Under the pieces are notes generated by a model. That model saw only the letters and a list, made by a program, of their open reading frames with translations, ran no database searches and was not told the origin of the DNA. DNA of 64,000 bases. Origin: Desmodesmus armatus (Eukaryota > Chlorophyta > Chlorophyceae > Sphaeropleales > Scenedesmaceae). Positions 21,426 through 32,576 of this stretch are shown here, one piece after another (within the stretch, counting starts at the first letter, position 1; every line of letters begins with the position of its first letter). The DNA is taken from assembly GCA_007449985.2 (NCBI GenBank), contig VIIQ02000084.1, forward strand, positions 1-64,000. Direction: 5' to 3'. The translations under genes were made by a program, and so were the position numbers.

Positions 21426-24400
21426 CCTCACTGATCTGTGATGCCTGTTTGTTGTCAGGGGACTTGCTGTGGTGCAGCAAGTGCAGACTCTGCAAGGGGT
21501 CCTGGGGAGCTCAGGTGTGCTGACTGGTGCAGGTACCTTGATGCCTGGCTGTCCTGCAGGTTGGTTCAGCACAGCAACAGGGAGTTTGTGCTGGTGAGCA
21601 GGCCATGAGTGCATGCGGTGAGAGGTACAGGCAGAGCTCTTGCTTTGCAGTGAGTGCACACAACCCCTTTCATGCATACAGCAGGGGATCAATACAGCAG
21701 GGATGCAGGAAGTGCATGCTGCATGCACTGACGTGATGTGCAGTGGGCTAGTCAGCACACAGCAGATGCACACTATGCAGACCCCACAGATGTTTGCCAC
21801 CCAGGCAGGTGCTGCAACAGCATGTCATTGTCAAACAATACCAAAATCAGGTCATAGAGTTGCTACAAGTCACCTATGCACCCCTACAGACACTGCTGGT
21901 GCTCCTGATTGCCCAGGTGGGGGTGGCGTTATGCCGAAAGCAGAGCCCAGTCCCTGCATGCGGGCCCGACCAGAGAATTAACTTGAGTGCTAAATTCACA
22001 AACTTACCTTTGTGCAGGTTAGCTGTTGCCTTGTTCCTGCATTCCGATGGTGCTCCGAGGTGGTGATGTGCTCACGCACGTATGCACGAAGCTGTGATCA
22101 GTGAGATAGCGCAAATGAGGTTGCTGATGGTGTCCTTTACTCACAGAACCTGCAGCACCACCACAACAGCTGTCAGAGCGGGCGTTCGCGCCTCAAACCC
22201 GTTTGCCTACCAGAAGCTCAAAAGCTCGAAACAAACTGGACTTCATGCACATTTGGTCTGTGCAATGCAGTTGATGCGCCCCTGGCTTGATCTGTGGATC
22301 ACCACTGGGGCCAACAATCATCTGCAGGGACCCAGCCACAACACAGCCAACGCCTCACCTGGACATTTGAGGTGCATACAGGGCCTTCCGTCAGCAAACA
22401 CGAAGCAATGCGGCACATCCTGCACCTGCTCGACTGGAATCACACCCACGTGATCGCTCCTGCTGCTGCTGCTGCTGAACAGCAGCTGTAGCTCAGCTGC
22501 AGCTGTAGCTGTAGCTGCGGCTGTAGCTGTGGCTGGGCCGCTCTGACAATGACAGGTGCTGCCACTGGTTGTTGCATAGTAATGCAACTCAAGGAAAGGC
22601 CAGCTGCAGCAATGTGCAGACAACAGGAGGGCAGGGCAAGTGCATGTGAGGCTTGCATAAAGACGCTTCAGGGCTGATGTTGAGGGGGTTGGGGTTTGAG
22701 AGTGCAGGGGTGGCAGATAGCTAGGGTGTCAGCACAAGGGGACAGAGGCAAACATAGGGGGCAACACTTTCAAGCAGCAGAGGGTGCAAAACAACAATTG
22801 GAGGGAAGTGAGCAGACAACAGGGGGTACAGAGAAGAGGGGGCGTGCAGGAGAGTGTGTCATCTGTGTGCTGGCCGCGCACCTGCAGAGCTCTACCCCCA
22901 CTCACATAAGCGAACAGTCACTCACTTTAAATTTGCATGGCTGGCTGTGAGAGTCCCAGAGCAAGGGGCGCATGCCACAGACCGCTGGCAGGTGCTGTGC
23001 GCTGCAGACTCATGCGACCCCTCTGAGCACACAACCCCTATGTCTGACACATGCCGAAGGCACTGCAGATTTCACGCTGTGCCTGCAAGGATTCTACCAC
23101 AGGGGGGCAGCAGCAGGCGCTGGCGCCAGTGCTGCTGCTGGTGATTCCAACTGCCAGTAACTGCCTCAAGGCTGCCTGCACAACGAAGAAAAGGCAACCG
23201 AAAGAAACAGCAACCAGGCACACCACGAGGAGATATGTTGAAAGTTACTGAGCCAGCGAGGACCCTCCAGTGGTACCCTGTGTAACTCCTGGTCCCAAGT
23301 CTGACTGAGCTAGAATCTCGCGCAGAACGGCAGATGCTTTGCCTGTATGCGGATGTTTGCTTGAGATTCAGTTAGATGGGTGTCGTTTTGTGTGCTGTAC
23401 GACTGCTGAGCAGGGAAGCTTCACACAATGCTGCCCCATTCAACCACCCCGAATGTTCATCTCCAGACACCGCAGTCTTATACGCAACACACCAACACAA
23501 CAGAACAAAATGCTATTTTACCTTTCATGTGCTTGCGTGGCGATCTTGGCGAGGATGGGGTGGCGTGAGTGGGGGGGTTGAAGGTAGGGATCATGAAGTC
23601 CACGACAATCCATCCTCCCTGCTCTCATCAAGCTGACATGCCGCATGCGCGACCTCTCTGGCTGATTACAATCGTTCCTTGTGGTCCATTTGTAGGACCA
23701 GCGGGCCCCGGCCATTGTGGAGAGCTCGGGTGATTAGCGAGAAATGAGTATCTAGAATTCAGACGGTGAGATATGCATAAGATGCTGCACCTTTGCACAG
23801 GGAAGCGCTTGGATCGCTGACACGGTAGGGTTTGCAGTGCACACTTGTGTGGGTGTGTGGAAACCGCTGGAAGCACGGTCCATGCAGGCATCGGGTAATG
23901 TCCACACCCATATGAAAGATTAGGGGCAACATGTATGGGTGGGCCTATCAATGCGCGCCGAAAGGCATGCAAATTGCAGCAGACCGCATTCAGACCGCAT
24001 TCACGCACAAGTACATCCATGGATGCCAATGGTTCGTAACGGTCACACCTCCCGCTGCTATTTGGCAGGGATGAAGCGACTATTAACACCACCTTCCTGA
24101 CAGAAGTTCCTGTCAAACATAGTTCATCCCGTTTACACAGGGGGGCAGTTGGGATGACCGATCCAAATATGCTGTCCATGGCTTTCGACTCACGCCCAGC
24201 AAGTACAGTTCTGATGATAGGAGATGTGCTGCATGTTGAAAAAAGCCTCTTTCGGACAGCACTGCTTTAAGCTGATCGGCTGACGGATACATTTGGGCAC
24301 TGATTCAGTGATGCTCATCATGATGTCCACGGCTCACGGTGACTTTCAAAGTGCTCAAGACTGTCTAACGAATCTGGACGATTGCGTGCAGCTCCGTCAA

Positions 24401-25234
24401 CACAAAAAGTCAGGGCAGTCTGGCAGGGGACCCCATGCATGCATGCATGCACGACATGTGTCATACAATGAGCTACAGGGGAGACAAGAACCTGCCTGCA
24501 GCAGAGTACATACGCACTCCAGGCATTATACAAAAGTGCAGGCCGCACTGCTTCCTAAACAGCAACAGAGAGACCAGCCCTTAACCGGTCGTTACAACCT
24601 CAGGCAGCTCTTGCAGCTGCGCCATGCACGGTGACCTCACTCAGTGCAATCCCACTCACAGAGATATCACCTGCTTCAATGGTTCCATCACCAAAACATG
24701 GTTCCACCACCAAAACATAACAAAACCTGCTTTCCAGCACCACCTGCAGCTGCTTCTACACATCTCGCCTACGCACTCAAGACCCTTCTTCCAACCTGCC
24801 GTCTGAACCCCTCTCTGACACAAAGAGAGAATACAAATGCAAAAAAAGGAGCTGCCGGCCGGCTGTTGGCCCGGCATTACGACCCCAGCAGCTCCTGCAG
24901 CTGCTCCTGCAGGTGCTGGATGCCGCCTGCGGCCCACTACAAACCTCCATTCTCCCTCACTGACCACAGAAGCGGCGTATTTCAGCAGTCAAAAAAGGCT
25001 GCCGGGCCAGCATCACGACACCAGCAGCTGCTCCTGCTGGTGCTGCATGCTGCACAGGTGTCAGTCATGACTCACAGGAGCCGCCGCCATTTTAGTTGGC
25101 CTGGCTGTTTCGCAGGCGGCCAGCTGAAGAGAGCCCCACTCCCCCTCCTTGGAGGGCCCCGGGGGGGGGGGGGGGGGGGGGGGCCTGCATGCTGCACCCC
25201 TTCGCCCTAACCGGGGATTCAAAAAGTAGGGCTG
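21426..25234. other. Intergenic; unassigned open frame inside
   Basis: No gene is recognised. A GCTGTA-type hexamer repeat is at about 22484-22533. A 183-codon minus-strand frame (24179-23628) is less biased in composition than others, but matches nothing I know and shows no splice context. A candidate minus-strand TGTAA (24596-24592) about 640 bases past the RF1 stop could end that transcript. A poly(G) tract lies at about 25160-25182. Confidence 0.35.
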
Positions 25235-28200
25235 TTATGACTCCAGCAGCTCCTGCAGCTGCTCCTGCTGGTGCTGCAGCTTCACCGCCTGAATCACCTC
25301 CGCTAGGCGCTGACCGTCAGACATGAAGCGCTCCACATCGATCTGCACACAGAGCATCAAAACACGTAGCACATGCGAATGAGTCAACTCCTAGAGACAC
25401 CCAGGCTTGATCAGGATAGTTGGGGGCTGGTAGTATGATGAGGTGCCGACTGCTGGCGAGTGGCTTTATTAATTAATTTAGTAAGGTGTGCTGCTTACCC
25501 TCCTGATATCACTGGGCCTGACAAAAGGTGTGTTTCATGGGCCTGAAAAAATGGTGCTGCTTACCCCCCCTCAAAATTTGGCCCCAGGCCTACACGCCCA
25601 AGCGGTGGTTGTTCCAGGAGTCTGGGTCACCCTGCATTGGATGCAGAACCCCCATCACCGACCTAGCCTCTGCACTACACAACCCTAGCCTCATAACAAA
25701 CAACAAAACCCCATGACAAGAATCCATCCAAACCCTGCAAATTCAAACCCTGCTCAACCCAAGATCGTACCTGCAGAGTGACGCCCACCCTGTGATCGCT
25801 GACTCGTCCATCCTGATAGTTGTAGCTGCGGATGCGTTCGTTGGTGTTGGCGGATCCTGCTGCTGCCCTGCGCTGCGCTGACAGTGTGGCCGCCTGCTTC
25901 TGGTGCTCAGCTTCATGCAGCTTGGCCCTGCACAATGAGGCAGCAGGTTGCAGCAATAAAAAACACTGGTAAGACGTGCCACACAAAGAATCTGGTCACC
26001 GCATGCACTGCAGCTTAGCTTCGTGCAGCTTAGCCCTGCAGGTTACCGCGTCATGTTGCAGCAAAACAATGTAGATCAGTAGTACGACGCAGGGAGGGAC
26101 AGAGTGGCCGCCTGCTTCTGATGCTCAGCTTCATGCAGCTTCGCCCTGAACAATGCGGCAGCAAGCTGCAGCAGCACAACAACAGATCGGTTGACACTCC
26201 ACGAGGAGGGACCCAAGTACCTGCATGCACTGAAGCTCAGCTTCGTGCAGCTGGGCTCTGCAGGATGCACAGCAGCAGTTTCCAGCAAAGTCACAATGGT
26301 TTTACGTCTTCTATTGGTTTCCTTCACATCGGGAGACAAGAAATGCGGTGACTGCACGCGCCAAAAGTGCAATTTCGCATTCATAAAAGACACACCTAGG
26401 TACCTTGAGTGCCACACCGTGCTCACTCTGCCACACCAATCTGGAACCTTGAGTGCTGTTGTAGAACTTCTGACTCACATGAAGTTATGTCATGTGTTTG
26501 CGCCAAGTGCTCAAACCTTATGTACAGCTGCAACAACACACCATGCCTGAAATCAGGAACAGGTGCACGGCATCATGTTCAAAAGTGTTTTCAAATGTTT
26601 CGAACAAGGAGCAGGCGCTCAAGGTCCTCAGGTGTGCCTCCTGTGGAGTGAGAAGATTGGTGTGTTGACCTAACCACTGTGTCTGGGGCTCCGTCAACAC
26701 ACCACTCTTCTCACTCCACAGGAGACACACGTGAGGACCGTGACTGCCTGCATCTTGTTTTGCCCCGCTCGTGGCTGCGCTCATTCTAGCAGGTCACCAC
26801 AATATCAACCCCCCGGGGGGTGGTTAGTAACCACCCAACCACTCCAACACACCATGTGTTTGTGTCAAGTGCCTAGACCTTATGCAGACTGTGCCTGGGC
26901 CAGGACGTCGTCCTGGGCCGGGCCGGCACAACATGCCTGAAATCAGGAAGAACTGTTGGACCGTGAAGCACCACACTTCCCCCACTGCACTGCACCTACC
27001 TGAGGACCTTCATTGCTTGCATCTTATTCTGCACCTGGCTGCGCTCGTTCTGACAGGTGACCACGATGCCGCTGGGTATGTGAACGATGCGCACCGCGCT
27101 GTCGGTGGTGTTGACGTGTTGCCCGCCCTTGCCGCTGGCTCGGCAGGTCTCGATGCGCAGGTCTGTTTCGTTGATCGTCACGCCCACCTGTGTGGGCGAG
27201 ACAGAAACAGAAGAAAGTGTGTGAGTGGGGTGTTTGGTGATGGTGGTGTTGTGTGTGTGGAGGGGTTGGGGGGGGGGGCAGGGGGCGGTGAAAGTGTCTG
27301 AGTGTACATGCACAAACCAAAACCACAACAGCGGGAGTTGCAGTGTTGACACAGCAGTCCCCGTCTGCATCCGCCCGTGCTTGTCGTTGCCAGGCACCAT
27401 GGTAGCCGTGTGCCCCTTACATCCTGCGGCACAACCAAGGTCCCCCCCCCCCAAAAAACACATAACTGCCGAGTGACAACAACTCACATTATCTGGCGCT
27501 TCTGGCAGGGCAATCACCACAGCAGTGCCCGTCTGCATGCGCCCGTGCTTGTCATTGCCAGGCACCATGGTGGCTCTGTGCACGCCAGACTCCCAGCGAA
27601 GCTCTCCAAAGGCGCCATGTCCGCTGATCATGGCCGTTGCTGACTTGATACCACCCAGGTCTGTGGGCTTACTGTCAAGCACCTGAAAAAGATGAGGGAA
27701 GGGGGGTGGCACACCATGTGTCAACCAGTCAGCCCTATAGCAAGAAGCATTGACCATTGCCACTCCTGACTTGATGCCACCCAGGTCTGTGGGCTTACTG
27801 TCAAGCACCTGAAAAAGATGAGGGAGGGGGGGTGGCACACCATGTGTCAACCAGTCAGCCCTATAGCAAGAAGCATTGACCATTGCCACTGCTGACTTGA
27901 TGCCACCCAAGTCTGTGGAATTACTGTCCAGCACCTGGGTCGAACAAGGGGTCTTGTCAGCACACACACACATTATGGGGATGCCACATCAAGCATCCGT
28001 GCAACTTGCCTCGAAAAACAAGGCTCAAAAAGCACCGCCAATCAACGGACCAATGCACACCTTGACAACCACTTGCACCACCAACGCCTACGCTGCAGCC
28101 CCCATGCCGGGAAAACCTACCTCAAAGCGCCACCCGTGTTCTGCAGCAAACAGGCGGTACATCTCCAGCAAATCTGCTGCAAAATTTCCCGCCCACTCGC

Positions 28201-28792
28201 CTCCCACGCTGCTGCGCAACTCCAGGATGACATTCCCTTCATCCTCAGCATCATGCGGCAACATGGCCAGCAGCAGCGACTGCTGCAGCTCGTCAAACTG
28301 CATGCAGTGCACAGAGCAAACAATGGTTTCACAGAGTGATGTCGACGGCTCTTGAAAACTGCACAGGGAGCACACAGCGGGTTTGCAGGGTGGCGTCAGT
28401 GGCTCCTGAAAACTGCTTGGAGAGCACGGAGTGGTTTCGCAGGGTGGTGTGGATGTTGCCACTGTTGTGACGCCAGTGCGTCTCTGTCGGCGGCAAACAC
28501 TTGCGCGTTGCAGGGACATAATGTAACCCTTCGCCCCCGATCCATATCTGGGGGGGGGGGGGGAGGTAGGGGACCCGGGGTCCTTTTGCAAGGGCACTGG
28601 GTGTGATCTACCTCACTGTGCAGGGGCACTGGGTGTGATCTACCTCACTGTGTGAGCAGCAGGGACTGCTGCAACTGCTCAATTTTACCTCACTACCCAC
28701 CTGTTTCTCCACCTGCTGCAGCTCATCCCGTGCCAGGTCCTGCAGCTCCCTGTCACCCTCCGCCAACATCACCTCACGCAACCCATCCATCT

Positions 28793-28848
<56 letters not shown>

Positions 28849-30123
28849 GTACAGGTGGTGGCAGTAGCAGCAGCAGCAGCAGCAGCAGGGTGTGACAAGG
28901 CGACAGCAGCAGCGGCAGCGGCAGGAACAGCACGACCCGCAGCGACAGCAGCAGCAGGCTACAGCTGAGGCTACGTGAAGTGTTACCGCAGAATTGTTGG
29001 CTGTGGCTCCCTTGTGGGCTGCCGTCACTGTGACTGCAACATAACATGGTACATGTGGGAACGCCAATGGGGTTGCGCTCCACACACACATTTTTCGACT
29101 GGCGCAACCTCGTCCACACACATGTTTAAACTGGCACAACGCTGGTATGCAGTGTGACAATACTACTGCAATAAAGAACATGAACTTACATTGGAACATG
29201 AAAGCATGTGCATGTATGTTACAATGAGTGCACAAGCAGCGAGGACCTGCCGTGTCAGCTTCAAGACCCTGTAAGCAGCCCAGGGACCCTTACCAGGAAG
29301 CTGACCACTTTCCCGTGTACGCAGCTGCGCCCTGAAACACGTCCCTGTTGAGCATCGTTGGCTGTGTACAGGGTGTCAAATATCCGTCACTTTGTTACAG
29401 TCAAACTAGCAGCTGTATCGCCCTTCTAGCTTGCACCTGCTCGCCCTGTGTGTGTGTGTGGGGGGGGGGGGGGTAGCACAGAGGCACCCTCTCCTAGCTG
29501 AGTGGATGCCATTATAGGGGCAGTACTGGTCAGTACTTCCTGCTATTTGCGCTGCAGCTCCTCGTATCCCTCCACCAAGGTGTCCCCTCAATTGTCAGGG
29601 CAGCTTACGAACAGTCACACTAACAGTGACAAACAGGGCAGCTTACAGTGACAGACTAGGCTGAGTATCAGTTACACTAACAGTGACTAACAAACAGTGC
29701 AACTGAAAACAACAGTGAATTCAACTGTCACTCACGTCCTGCTGTTTACGCTCCTCGTACCTCTCCACCAGGGGCGCAAGGGCAGCTGAGTAACAGCGAT
29801 ACTACCAGTGATACTGACGGTAAAACCGACAGTGTAAATAACAGTTACTCACGTCCTGCTGCTTGCGCTGCAGCTCCTCATAGCCCTCCACCAGGGGTGC
29901 CAACGCAGCTGCCTCCTTAATCAGCTTTTGGTACGAATCACTGGCAGGACTCAGGGCTGCAATGGGAGGGGAGCGGGGAGAACAGACAAACACACAGCAG
30001 GAGCGTTGGTCAAGCTGATAGCAACTGCTACTTTTCCATGGCCAGCGGTAGCTGAGGCGTGATGGTGTCAGGGCAGCTGCCTCCTTAACCAGCTCTGGTA
30101 CGACTCGCTGGCAGGACTCAGGC

Positions 30124-30165
<42 letters not shown>

Positions 30166-30830
30166 ATGCAGCACACCATCGGGAGGCGGGATGCAGGCTA
30201 CTGCAAAGGCTTGGTGAGGCTCAGCAGACAGGGGCTACTGCTTGCTTGGCAGTGTCAGTTGAGGCGTAGCGAAGTGTGTGGCACGATACACAGCGACAGT
30301 GCTGGGCAACCAGCAGGAGCTGCTGTTGCTATGCAATTGCTGTGCAAACGCTTGGAAGCAACAGATATCGTACACAACATCAGATGCAAAGTTTGAAAAA
30401 CCTAACAGGGTGATGCTGTGTGTGCTGCCCCCTGAAGCTCACCTTCCAGCTTTGCCTGCAGGGCTTGGTGCTGCTTCTGCACATCTGCCAGCTTCCGCTG
30501 TGCCACCTCAGCCATATTCTCTGCTATCGCACGTGCGGGATCAGCAGCAGCATACGCTCGTTGCGATTGCCATTGCAGGACCTGCTGCTGCCGCTGCCAA
30601 GGTTGGTCTCCTCTCCAGAGTAGAGACCATATCTGGGTGTTGTGCTGACTTTGCAACTGACAAGGATCCTGCTGCGCCCACAGATGCCTCTGTAGGAGCT
30701 GTGACTGTATGTCGGTTGCATGTATGCACGCAGCACCGTTGAGCTGCAAAGAGCACAGCTGCTGCTGCAGATTGTTCTGCTGCTGACTTTGGGCTGCACG
30801 GAGCAAGCATGACAGCAGACGCCGCGTCAT
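25235..30830 (-). CDS. Mitochondrial class I peptide release factor, RF1-like, with altered decoding motif
   Basis: Eight exons join in phase: 30830-30443, 29956-29853, 28790-28701, 28297-28121, 27682-27488, 27187-27000, 25927-25771 and 25342-25235, giving about 468 residues against 360 in E. coli RF1. The first ~100 residues are an added N-terminus starting [15 protein letters not shown], a likely mitochondrial presequence. Domain 1 helices follow, then VGGEWAG (226-231) in place of the near-invariant GGDEA. Domain 2 follows, then domain 3 with a perfect GGQ (339-341) in [16 protein letters not shown] and [17 protein letters not shown], which triggers peptidyl-tRNA hydrolysis. The stop-codon reader is rebuilt. 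Canonical HRVQRVPATE...GRIHTS is here [10 protein letters not shown]...GRMQTG, so PxT is PGN (294-296), the decoding Gln is Thr291 and the decoding His is Gln303. Several introns hold copies of adjoining exon edges. It is RF1-like, not RF2, because no SPF motif occurs. Confidence 0.88.
25881..26270 (-). repeat. RF1 exon 7 edge and four diverged copies in its upstream intron
   Basis: The acceptor and first codons of exon 7 (reading [16 protein letters not shown]) reappear almost unchanged at about 26103-26170 with a working-looking CAG acceptor. Shorter, more diverged copies occur near 26006-26042 and 26227-26270. The spacing is about 110 bp. The best copy changes GCC to GCG silently at the first Ala. 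Confidence 0.8.
27354..27415 (-). repeat. Intronic copy of the RF1 decoding segment
   Basis: Eighteen codons of exon 5 around the PGN motif ([18 protein letters not shown]) are duplicated in the intron after exon 5, in the same frame. Over this stretch the copy differs from the exon (about 27521-27575) only at four third-codon positions, all silent. Confidence 0.85.
27629..27934 (-). repeat. Start of RF1 exon 5 triplicated (126-bp unit)
   Basis: The first 18 codons of exon 5 (real copy 27682-27629) with the acceptor and 72 bp of upstream intron are present three times. The other exon-like copies are 27808-27755 and 27934-27881. Each has its own acceptor. The unit is 126 bp, a multiple of three. 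Copies read [14 protein letters not shown] or [14 protein letters not shown]. The minus strand stays open from 27973 to 26996, straight through these introns. Confidence 0.88.
28588..28656. repeat. 34-bp tandem duplication in an RF1 intron
   Basis: GGGCACTGGGTGTGATCTAC plus CTCACTGTG occurs twice head to tail, in the intron after exon 3. A second, ~68-bp imperfect tandem pair (shared core CTGAAAACTGC) lies at about 28340-28460. Confidence 0.8.
28794..28850. repeat. (CAG)n at the RF1 exon 3 acceptor
   Basis: About 18 CAG units on the + strand abut the exon 3 acceptor (exon starts at 28790). On the gene's strand this is (CTG)n followed by TAG, so a triplet repeat serves as the pyrimidine tract. 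Confidence 0.93.
29539..29900 (-). repeat. Two extra copies of the 3' end of RF1 exon 2
   Basis: The exon 2 end ([14 protein letters not shown] plus donor, at 29853-29895) recurs at about 29737-29780 ([12 protein letters not shown] with donor) and 29539-29582, where an in-frame TAG breaks it. Confidence 0.8.
30126..30163. repeat. 38-bp poly(G) tract
   Basis: An unbroken run of 38 G, in intron 1 of the RF1-like gene (C38 on the coding strand). Confidence 0.95.
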
Positions 30831-31986
30831 TCAGACAATGTACCAGCTGATTGACCTTTTTGGGTGCTAGTGCTGGGGCTACGCTTGTGCTTGTGCAATT
30901 CAGTGTTGACGTGATCGATCAGCAACAGAACAGCAAGAGGGACAGCAGCAGCGGGGATCAAAGAATACGCAGTATGAAAACGTTGAAACTCGTATCCTCA
31001 GGAATGAATGGTGCCCAAGTCGGTGAGTGTTCGTGTTAGTCATCCACCAAGGTCAAAGTGCCTGATAAAGTCAAAGTGCTTGGTTGCTAGCACTGGTGAG
31101 TGCAGAGCCTATGAGGTGCTGAGGCTAGAAACATCGGCCCAATGTTGATGTGTCAGGTGCATTCACACGCAAGTGGGTCGCTGATGCCAGCCTATCACGT
31201 TCACGTGGCACTTTGATGCTTTCAGCTCTCGCAAGCGCCCAAGACTCCTGACCGGCAGCAGATCTGAAGCATTGCACATGGGACAAATTCAAACTCGTCA
31301 GATGGTAAAGCTTGAAGCTCGCTGGGTCCCAACATATGTATGGGCTGCAGCCTCAACAGCTGGACTAGCGGTGATGCAGCTCCCTTTGGTGTGGTGCATC
31401 TGCTGTGCGCCACTCGCTGCTGCACAACGCAGCGAAACACACACACAAAACTTGCTCTTGCATGCATGGCAAGCATGTCAACACACTGCACAGCATAGGC
31501 CGTGCATACTGGCTGAAGCCAGCACACTCAGTCCAAGGCTTGGCGAGCTGCTGTATCCACCACCACAACCTCAGCAGCTGCTACATGTAAAAGGCCGCAG
31601 CCTTGTCAGCACGAGCAAACCACCATGCGCGGAAGGTCTAGGGAAGATGGCTGCGCATGCAGAGCCTGTGAGCCCGGCCAATACTAGCTTGATGTAGCAC
31701 ACCCGCAACTCAAGAGGCCTTCCTGCACTTCCCAAAGACTCCATGAAGCACCGGCACAAGAACTCTCCGCCTACGTGCCCATTGACAGAAGGCCTGCTAC
31801 TGCCTGGCAGCAGCACCAAGAGCCAACAGCAGGCTGCTGAGACACTCACACAACTACAGCTTGAGTGATGGCCACTGCCTGGCAATACCGCGCCCCACCA
31901 GCCCCAACAGTTCCATGGCATGCACATGTGTCCATGCAAATCAGGTATTTGGGTCCCAAAAGGCCCAGAACACAACCCCATAATCA
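30831..31986. other. Intergenic between RF1-like gene and PI synthase
   Basis: The region holds the upstream DNA of the RF1-like gene and the presumed 3' UTR of the PI synthase gene. I see no further gene. Open frames on both strands near 31272-31697 have no family motif. Confidence 0.4.
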
Positions 31987-32543
31987 CTACGCCATGCGTT
32001 TGACGTCATGCTCCACAAGCCCCTGCACAGCTGCCTTTAGCTGCACCCAGTTGCACACCTGCTTCACAACCACGCCCGGCACCGCTAGCAATGCCACCAA
32101 CCCAACCACCGGCAACCCCTGCCAATCGTCCACAAGACCGTGCAATGGTCCCCCTTTGATTGCCTGCAGTAGGGGCCCAGGTATCTGCACGTCGAGGAGG
32201 CCCAGGGTTTGGTACATGGGTATGTGCAGCAGGAACAGCGCGAGGTAGAGGACCTCACAACACACACAGCAAAAGCCCATGAAGATGCGGTTGCTGTAGT
32301 AGAGACGCACGAGCCAGCTCTTGCTGTTGACATCCTGTGGTGGGCGGCAGGAAGGGAAGCAGGCCGGGACTGAGGCAAATCAGAGGTGTGTGGGTGTAGT
32401 TCACAGCTCATGCATGAACAGGATTGACTTGTGCACAAAAAAATGCTGCTTTTGAGGCCTACTCCAGTTGCGCTGCTTGATGGCGCACACCCCACTCGCA
32501 CTGCTGCCGCTCCTAAGGCCCTAGCCCTGTGGCAACAGAAGCA

Positions 32544-32576
<33 letters not shown>

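Noticed and set aside
23628..24179. 183-codon minus-strand frame as a gene
   Set aside because: No recognisable motif, splice sites or poly(A) signal support it.
25235..30830. Plastid RF1 or RF2 (prfB)
   Set aside because: RF2 would show an SPF-type tripeptide. A plastid RF1 should keep PxT and the decoding Gln and His, and the N-terminus looks mitochondrial.
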